This document shows positions 57,001 through 64,000 of a stretch of 64,000 nt of DNA, in pieces. The DNA lies in NCBI GenBank assembly GCA_944472135.2, contig OX235262.1, positions 68,634,887 to 68,698,886 of the forward strand, written 5' to 3'. A program made the position numbers and the translations under genes. A model generated the notes under the pieces. That model worked only from the letters and a program-made list of their open reading frames with translations, searched no databases and had not been told where the DNA came from. Origin of the DNA: Trichobilharzia regenti. Taxonomy: Eukaryota; Platyhelminthes; Trematoda; Strigeidida; Schistosomatidae. The number at the start of each line of letters is the position of its first letter. Positions within the stretch are counted from its first letter, which is position 1.

Positions 57001-57012
57001 TTGGGCTCACCA
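57001..57012 (-). promoter_or_regulatory. Primer-binding site of Gypsy copy 1
   Basis: Minus strand TGGTGAGCCCAA directly after the 5' LTR. It resembles the complement of the 3' end of tRNA-Trp (TGGTGACCCC), the primer reported for CsRn1-type elements. One mismatch in the first nine bases. Confidence 0.6.
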
Positions 57013-57234
57013 GTTTAGAGGTTGATGGTATAGACGTTCGTGCACAGTACTACAACTTCTATAGTATTCGTTTCTCGTTGACCGAATGCAAAGCAAAAGA
57101 CAGTATTTGATCATCCAAATTACACGATATATTTCGGGACCAAACGAGTTGTCAAACGAACACTTACCTGGCTAGTGATCGTGCACGAAGGTGACACGAA
57201 CGGAGTACCAAATGTCGGGGAATTATTCACCGCT
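57013..57234 (-). repeat. Gypsy copy 1, 5' LTR
   Basis: Same as 52271-52494 apart from about 10 differences clustered at the primer-site end. Starts AGCGGTGAATAATTC on the minus strand if the 4-bp TSD is accepted. Confidence 0.85.
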
Positions 57235-57547
57235 ACACTGTCCTTGGAAGACTTTCAGTAACTATGCGTAATAACCAACGAAAAAAAACAGAACACAAAT
57301 TGGTGACTTTGGAACCGTTTATTCTTGCACCAATACAGCGCCAACCATTAGGTTATTGTACACAAAGTCTAAGAATAAATGTCATAACAATAAATCACAA
57401 TAATACTTCTGATAGTTTTTCTCTGTCTTCCAACGAACAGCGAACGATGAAACGATGATTTCAGTATTGATGTCTCTGGCCAAAATATAGAGTTGGGTTT
57501 GAGCAAACAACCATGGATCGGTCGTTCAATCTTCAACTACATTGACA
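57235..57547 (-). mobile_element. BEL copy A 5' LTR, outer piece
   Basis: Minus strand from 57547 TGTCAATGTAGTTG to the Gypsy insertion. With 52213-52270 it makes about 367 bp, the same as the 365-bp solo LTR. Confidence 0.85.
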
Positions 57548-58974
57548 AGCGTACTAAGTGGAGTTGATGCTTTATAACGTACCTTCAGCACAGTCAGGTT
57601 ACCTAAAAAAATGTCGCCTGCGATTGAGGGGGAATGAAATTGTAAGCTTATAAATTCATAGTATTTTTTACCTCTTCAAGCACGGGCTCAGAATGCTTGT
57701 ATGATTCATATATCACAGAGAATGATAGACCCTCTTTTAGTAGAAAGTATAACACCACCAGTCGTAAAGGTTATGTCTCCTCAAAAATCAGGAAATATAA
57801 ACCGATCGTAGGTATATAAGATATTTGTAGTTCTACTGGTTAGCTATGCCATACCAGAACTTGCTAAATGCATTTTGCCTTCCTGTCCAATAAATCAGTG
57901 CTCTACCTAATTTATAAGTACTGACAACAAACGCAAATCAAAAAGACCCAGTTGAATAGTGACGCGCTCTGATAAGCAAATGTATTTGAATAAATAAAAA
58001 GATTATTTAATAAAAAGGATTTAGAACTCAACTTATCTAGTTAATATGGCTTTATTACAGACTCAGAGAACGTGGATGTTAACTGCACATGGAAAGATCT
58101 CAAAAGTGGCGCTCTCGTCAGTCCGTATATGTATCCGTTAAAACAAATAGTTCAAACAATGGAAGATTCACCACAAGTATCTTAACAACAATACAAATAT
58201 TCACCAGAAAACTGAACATTCAGTTTATTGAAAACATATGTGAATCTCTAGAATAACAGCGCTTTTTTCAGAACAGCGATATGACGGAGTCAACAATACA
58301 GGGGAAAAGTAAAAAGTTATTTTGTTATAGCATTAGTTAAATATCAACAAATCTTCCATAGGATATATTAAATGGACACACAACATCATACATCACTAGG
58401 CAGATAGGTAATGCAAATAATTACTTATTTGGAGACTGATCAATTGGCCTAATAGATACTTTTAAAAATCTGATACAACTCATAAAAAACCTCCGTCACT
58501 CACTTTGCAATCAAGCAATTTTCTAAAATCCGCCTATCATTCATTTGACATCTTTCCGTTGTTCACAAATAGCCAATAAGAAACATAAATGTTAGTTGAC
58601 GGATTAACTTGCAATTTTGATATTGTAATAGTGATATTTTCAGAATTAATAAAACCTCAATTTCCTCATTTTTTTCAACCTTCACTGAGTTTTGATTTTT
58701 TTCCTTTGTGATTTAGACCTCTCAATTTACTAACTATTTTTAATTTTCCGTTTTGTATTTATAACCCACTGAAATTCGGTTTCAACTTACTTATGAATCT
58801 ATGACACCTAATAATATGATCTCGAAAACTTCTGTTTGTTGAATTAAGTCATAACAATTCATTTACGTCAGAAACGAGAATCGATCAGACTGAAGTGGAT
58901 AGATTAAAAATCGAGTAGATGACTTAAAAAAGTTTTGTAGAATCTAATATGATAAAGTGGTGCAATAAATACAT
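57548..58974. other. Non-coding DNA, nothing recognised
   Basis: AT-rich; no open frame of note and no repeat copy recognised. Confidence 0.45.
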
Positions 58975-59250
58975 CATACCGTAACGACAGAAGACAAGGG
59001 CTAGGCGACAGATCGTTTATTGAGAAAATCAACAGATATTTATAGATTTTAATATACATTATTGTCAGCAGAGAAGCATCGCCTTATGATTGCTTTTTTT
59101 CTGAAGGTTATTCGTAGAAAGTTAAGCCTAATATCTGCGAATCGTATTTGCACAATTTAACTCTGCTGTGATCGATTACTGAGTTCCTCAAGGTTAAGCT
59201 TTGTTACCGTTTTTTTTCTCATAACCCCGATTCGGGACGTAAGCACTGAC
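58975..59250 (-). repeat. LTR-like fragment (family F)
   Basis: On the minus strand 59060-58982 matches the end of the insertion at 50440-50505: TATAAATA, GTTGATTTTCTCAATAAA, TTGTCTTCTGTCGTTAC. The left (5') limit is not clear. Confidence 0.5.
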
Positions 59251-60929
59251 GTAAGTAGTTGTCTATAGTTTTGGCTTGCAGACAGCTCTAACCACAATAC
59301 TTCCTAACCAGGACAGTCTAATGTACACTGGTTGACCGCTAGGGAGTAACCATTATCAGTTAGTTCTGTAATGTAGTCACTAAGCTAGATGACTTGCCAT
59401 GACACTGCACTGTGAAGTGATGTCAGGTAGTTGGATGTAATTTTTGGAAAGGTTTGAACATAGGTTTCGCGCTCATTTCTGACGAGTGTTAATAGGCTAT
59501 TAATCACTTTATGGTGTACTGAAGACGATTCTGATCATAATATTACAGTACATCCACGTTTTCACGTTTTACGATGTGCTAACGTTGTACACGGTCAAAG
59601 ATGAACAACGCTATATCATGAAGCACAAGTGAAAACTTGAAAAGATTTATTGTCAACGAAATTGAATTTCGAAAAACGGGAAAACGAACGTAAAGTGTAT
59701 AACCGCGTAAAAACACATATGTACAAAAAGAAAAGTAATATTCAATGATAAAATGGCAAATACTCCACAAGCATATGTAAAATTAGTTTCTGTAGGTGTA
59801 TAAAATGCATACATGAATTCGTTTTATAAGCGTACAGTTAGGCTTAATATGGGGGTGCTACAACTTTGATAAGTGAAAGAACACACACAACAAACAAAAG
59901 AACATCAAACAAAGTATTCGGATAATAGTTTTTCGTCACGAATTGATGTCATCTGGAAAGCTAGTAGGACAGAAGAGACATAAAGTAGACATTCAGTCCT
60001 AGACTTCGACTCTTTAACAGTTAGTTAGCACTAATCATGTACGTGGGATCACGTCGAGTTTTGGTTGGTCTAAGGGTAAACCCATTACGTAGGAGACAAT
60101 GATATGGTTTCTACCTGCAGAAATGTTTTATGAATGCTCTGAATTGTGAACTCAAAAAAAGTTAAATATTATGGTTTCCAGTAGTTATCTAGTTGATGTC
60201 CATTAATTTGAAAAATACCCTTCAAAATCAGTCAGCATTTTATAAAAATTTCCGGTTGAATGAAATGATTTATTATCAGAGTGCCTTTTATTGTTGATTT
60301 CTTAAGATATTTCAACATAATTCTGACTAAACTGAATGACATGCTCATAAAATTGAAATTTTCGAAATTAATGTAATAAATAACTCTATGTCAAGTATGC
60401 AAGATCAATAATTTAATTCATTTAAATGAATAATTTACTGGTTAAATGGATTCAATATTTCTAGAAACTTATCATATCTCTATTTGGCATGAAGTAATAA
60501 AAGTCAGCAAGGTGAAAACGAGTACCTGATTTATGGTAACATGAAAGAATAGAATATTGAGCAATGAATAAAATTAACTTAAAATAAGACGCCTTCATTA
60601 CTCTAAAGTCTGTTGGGAAATTTCCAGCACTCACTGTAAATAACAAGATCCGGATTTTCAACATAAATTTCAAGCCTGTCAGTTCTTCTAAATAAGCCAG
60701 AAACTGGACCAGTGCATCACGAAAAGCGTTTCGAACAGGCAACTGCAGACTTTTATCAACAGCTGCCACCTTCGCCGACATCATTTTGAAGATCAAATGA
60801 CTGACCAGAAAGAATTAGCAACAAAAAGCTCTGAGGACGAACTAATCAAGATCCTATTGCTCAAGAAATATCTTGAAGAAAGTGGAGATGGAACGGATAC
60901 ACACTGAGGAGACCGTCGAGTGACATCAT
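59251..60929. other. Non-coding DNA with one unassigned ORF
   Basis: A minus frame at 60461-60796 begins MSAKVAAVDKSLQLPVRNAF near 60780; no family recognised. It may belong to old LINE sequence, since an RTE tail follows on the plus strand. Confidence 0.35.
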
Positions 60930-61150
60930 GTTCTAGATAGACCCTCGAGTACGACCCAAATCGGAAACGACGAGTTGGACGTTATTCCAAGGGTGACTTG
61001 GAGGAGATTATGTGAGGAGGAAATGGGAGAATATGGGCAGTTATGGGGGGGGCAGCTAAAGAGGGTTGCAGAGAACAGAACAGGGTAGAGACATGCTAGT
61101 GAAGTCCTATGCTCCTCTTGAAACCAGAGGGGACAATAATAACACTTTAA
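60930..61150 (+). pseudogene. RTE-like LINE C-terminal remnant
   Basis: Plus strand: YDPNRKRRVGRYSK (NPEGKRKRGRPK motif), then in the next frame TWRRLCEEEMGEYGQLW, LKRVAENRTG, a stop, RHASEVLCSS and a stop. This is the standard end of the RTE protein (TWRRTxEEExxxxGxxWxxL...DRxxWR). Distinct from the 25-kb family. Confidence 0.65.
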
Positions 61151-61764
61151 AATAACCAACAAGTCAAGAAAAGTTTTCATATCTGAATTAAATATGAATT
61201 CGTCCCACAGAACTATCACCTTTAGAAATATCAAAAAGCATAGAAGTGCAAAGATTCTACACATTAGTCATAAAGCTAATATGTGCAAAGCCATTACTAT
61301 GCTTGAAAGCTATCTTTTTTCTATAAATCAGCTTGAGTCTTTCTATTTGACAGTGATCCAGTAAAGATTTGTCAAGCTTATTAAATCCCTCAACAACAAC
61401 AAAATATCATAGCCAATGAGGAGGAGACAGAAAAGTGCTTGACTATCAATATGAACCAATCAAAGATGGGATGATGAAATTAGAAATCATCACGAAAGTT
61501 GTAAATTAGCTTTGATGCGAAAATAGCCTATGGGTACCGCGCTACCGCGTATCTATCAAAAACAGGGAGTATCATAAATGATAACAGTAAAATACGCCTT
61601 TTTAGAGGAACACTGTATTGTATTCCGCACATATTATTGAAGTGATAAAAAGTTATTGACATTTTGAAGCTTCTAAGGGAAATGGATTTTCAGCATTTTA
61701 GTACGCCTAAAATAATTTGTAATCCGACAACAAAGAACAAGAACAATGGGCACAATTACTAGAT
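61151..61764. other. Non-coding DNA, nothing recognised
   Basis: No open frame or repeat recognised. Confidence 0.4.
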
Positions 61765-62000
61765 TTCTTTTTCGGTTCCTTTACGTTCTCAGTATAACAT
61801 AGGGAGTCAAGCTACAGGCTTGAAGTTTCGGTAGCAGTGGTATTAATGTATTTACGGGAATTGGTTACTAGCTTCATGCCTAACTTCCCTCTTCACTAGT
61901 CTGATTACTGGCTTAGTGAGGTAAAGGAGTGCGTCGGCCGGGATCGAACCCTGGACCAAACACGTGGTCAGAGAACATTCTACTGATGTACCACCTACGC
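61765..62000 (-). mobile_element. tRNA-derived SINE (family C)
   Basis: Minus strand: GGTGGTACATCAGTAGAATG (box A), GGTTCGATCCC (box B), GCTAAGCCAGTAATCAGAC body, tail GAACGTAAAGGAACCGAAAA. No clear TSD. Confidence 0.75.
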
Positions 62001-63299
62001 AAAACCTGAAATAAGAATCACCATTAGATTAACACAATCCTTTAAGAAAGTGGTCGGGGAAAGTGGCGTTACTTCAGCACTGAACAAATCTCAGCATAAA
62101 ATCGTTATAACCCACTAAATTGAAATCATCCAGAAAAATGTCAAAAATCTCAAAGAGCGTTTCAAATCAGAAACACTGTGTATGAATTAAAATACAAATT
62201 GTCTGAATGAGAATGATAGGCAGAGATAATCTGACCTGGATTCAACAATCCACCTCCACTGACAAACTAACATAGTCGAACCAAATGTGATAAACATTTC
62301 GATTATGTGAACAATAAATGGAAATTGTCGAGTTTGCTTGCACACTTAAAAATCGCTAGTGTTAAATCATCTGAGGCTACTCCGACTGTGATAGCCTCTT
62401 CAGCAGGTGGCATCACTAATAACACTTTAGAATTCCAGTATGATCCTGAAGCCAGTGTTACATATGACACTTGGTTGATATGATACGAAGACAATTTCAA
62501 AACAGATTTTACTAGCCAAGTTGACTCCTGGGAAGTGCGTCTCCAAATTCAAAAATTGGGTTCATCTCAGTTTGACCAATACCACAATATAATTAATTCT
62601 GCTCCAAAACCCAAGTAATCACACGTTTGACGCCACACTCTAGAAAACAATTCCATGATCACTCATTCCTCTTTAATAAGTAAATCGTGAGTGAAAACGT
62701 TGGCACATTTACTTAGTCAAAAAGATATCGCACCCTGATACTCAACATCCTTTTTGCTTAAAACGCAATCAGTTATGTTTTTTATCTTCTTATACTGCAT
62801 TTTATTGCACTTTATTACTGTATGTTAACCTAGTCTCTTTCGTATGATTTTGAGGTTTTCGATAAGGAAAAAATGGCCAAGTTTGCAGTTTAAAATGATA
62901 TCATTCAACTTCATAGGTTCTCATCGGCTGCAAACTACCTGAAATTACAATGGTTATAAATAATAACAACAACATACTTCAATATTTGAATGGTAGTAGA
63001 GAAAATATTACAAAATTAACTCATCCGAATTTTGAACATTACAATTTTCAGTTTTCAAAAAAATGGATAGTGAACAAAGAGTACTCTTTTCGATAACCTC
63101 TTCATCATCAGGCTCTGCAGTTATACACACATTATAGTGAATGAATGAATTAGCGTTATGAACAACATTAATGTTTGAATAACATCGAATCAGTAATATT
63201 GATAGATTACAGCTCAATAGCATCAACATAAAATAAGCTGAATGTCAGAAGAATTAGGAAGGATAATATTACAAATTCATGAGTTTATTTATTTTTTTT
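62001..63299. other. Non-coding DNA with one unassigned ORF
   Basis: A minus frame at 62303-62500 (VTLASGSYWNSKVLLVMPPA, EEAITVGVASDDLTLAIFKC) looks more protein-like than its neighbours but has no recognised family. It could be an exon end or old transposon sequence. Confidence 0.35.
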
Positions 63300-63484
63300 A
63301 ATTTTTTATTTACAGCTTGATTCCACACTGTATTTTTGGTACAAGTATGGAATTTTCAGCATGGATATCGGTAGCCCAAATTATGCAGGCCGACCATAGA
63401 TATCATGTGTGCGCCGGCGTGGGCTAGAACCCCGGACCATGTGCATAGTCGGCGAGAGTCCTAACCACTGTGCCATCGACGCAC
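63300..63484 (-). mobile_element. tRNA-derived SINE (family D)
   Basis: Strong match to the SINE in BEL gag at 44979-45169: GGCACAGTGGTTAGGACTC (box A), GGGTTCTAGCCC (box B), CCATGCTGAAAATTCC body, AATACAGTGTGGAATCAAGC and a long A/T tail. Confidence 0.8.
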
Positions 63485-63518
63485 ACAAATCCGTTCTCCG
63501 AGAGAGGCACTATAGTCT

Positions 63519-63696
63519 CTACTGAAGGCTGGCCAGGGCAGTAGTAGAGGCTGGCTGGACTTGTTTCTTCTGAACACAGAGCACAGGTTGTTTGAGGCGA
63601 ATTGTAATAGCCTCTGGTGTTTGGAGCATGCAGTGCTTCGATGATTTCGGTAATTTATTAGGCACCCGATAGATTATAGAGAAGGATTCTTCCACT

Positions 63697-63732
<36 letters not shown>

Positions 63733-63910
63733 TTTGCACCACATCGTCCAATATCAAACTGATCATGATGGTTTTCACTACACCTTTGCTTAGCCATAGT
63801 GGGAGATGTTCTCGAGTGAGCAAGGAAAATCAAGTTCCTAGAGCAACGGCCAATATAACTCGCTCCACCATCAGCGCAGTTGAAGTAATAGATACAATTT
63901 GAAGTGGCTA
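63519..63910 (-). pseudogene. Penelope-like endonuclease with internal GGCT microsatellite
   Basis: Minus strand from about 63900: SNCIYYFNCADGGASYIGRC (GIY-YIG start), RNLIFLAHSRTSP (the RxxEH part is lost, probably by frameshift), then FDIGRCGANQPASQPASQPA encoded by a GGCT array, VEESFSIIYRVPNKL, and the C-terminal EAITIRLKQPVLCVQKKQVQ, the EAxxIrlxkPxLCxQk motif of Penelope endonucleases. A third subfamily in this window. Confidence 0.7.
63697..63732. repeat. GGCT microsatellite, about nine units
   Basis: Uninterrupted GGCT repeats inside the Penelope remnant; encode the PASQ repeat on the minus strand. Confidence 0.9.
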
Positions 63911-64000
63911 GTCTAGGTACTTCATCTTTCAGTCAAGGAATCACCATCGGCCGTGTAGAGAATAATACGTGTAGTTCAGCAGCATTAAAAATTCTTTGAA

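Larger units (their letters stand above)
52271..57234 (-). mobile_element. Gypsy element, CsRn1-like clade, copy 1, nearly full length
   Basis: About 4.96 kb: LTR - primer site - gag - protease - RT - RNase H - integrase - C-terminal tail - polypurine tract - LTR, all on the minus strand. ACAC (GTGT on the minus strand) at 52267-52270 and 57235-57238 is the 4-bp target duplication. Comparison with the uninterrupted solo BEL LTR near 46.08 kb shows the pre-insertion site. LTRs differ at about 10 positions, so the insertion is fairly recent, but at least four frameshifts and one deletion have hit the coding region. Schistosome relatives are elements such as Boudicca and the Saci Gypsy types; which one is not decided here. 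Confidence 0.9.

Noticed and set aside
1..64000. Bacterial-type systems: CRISPR arrays, operons, toxin or defence loci, phage genes
   Set aside because: No spaced direct-repeat array, no gene-dense strand runs and no ribosome-binding-site pattern. All recognised coding sequence is eukaryotic retroelement or exon-like.

Overview
The window looks like nuclear DNA of a schistosome blood fluke (Trematoda, Schistosoma). It is AT-rich with many microsatellites and small exons in very large introns. Its repeats are typical of that genus: tRNA-derived SINEs carrying hammerhead-ribozyme-like cores (Smalpha-like), RTE-clade LINEs, Penelope-like elements with GIY-YIG endonucleases, a BEL/Pao element and a CHCC-gag (CsRn1-clade) Gypsy element. 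I cannot name the species from sequence alone. There are no bacterial genes, operons or CRISPR arrays, and no convincing rRNA or functional tRNA gene.

Region 1-31.5 kb is mostly intronic or intergenic. Three minus-strand blocks (30090-30348, 24161-24326, 9862-10274) look like exons of one or more Ser/Thr/Asn-rich host genes: each is open and has good splice signals at both ends. Between them lie young and old repeats. These include a divergent tandem repeat (1.1-1.9 kb), a Penelope endonuclease fragment arranged as a hairpin with one arm split by a SINE (5.6-6.3 kb), several hammerhead-bearing repeats (2.2, 7.5, 11.1, 18.4, 21.4, 23.6 kb), another Penelope fragment (19.6 kb), and three 5'-truncated copies of one RTE family (20.8, 25.0-27.4, 30.6 kb). 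All three RTE copies have target-site duplications and CAGA tails. The middle one retains a 743-codon open frame with an apparently intact reverse transcriptase.

Region 31.5-40 kb has little recognisable content apart from TA microsatellites and two SINEs.

Region 40-57.5 kb is a nest of retroelements. A decayed RTE-like LINE (EN/pre-RT part at 40.05-41.4 kb, RT part at 46.6-47.1 kb) is split by a block with a pol-less BEL/Pao element. That BEL gag is broken by an antisense solo LTR (5-bp TSD) and by a SINE. Next comes a dead Gypsy copy (47.3-51.0 kb, DTG to YSG in protease and LDD to LDN in RT) carrying two further insertions. Then comes a second BEL gag whose 5' LTR was split by a nearly full-length Gypsy copy (52271-57234, 4-bp TSD, LTRs about 95% identical). 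That Gypsy copy keeps a tRNA-Trp-like primer site, a polypurine tract, a CHCC gag knuckle, protease, RT/RNase H, a D,D35E integrase and a textbook -1 slippery heptamer at the gag/pol junction, but also has several frameshifts. The two BEL gags share a 421-bp tract with only three differences although their flanking gag is clearly diverged, which points to gene conversion or recombination.

Region 57.5-64 kb is again sparse: an LTR-like fragment, an RTE tail, two SINEs and a third Penelope endonuclease fragment with a GGCT microsatellite inside it.
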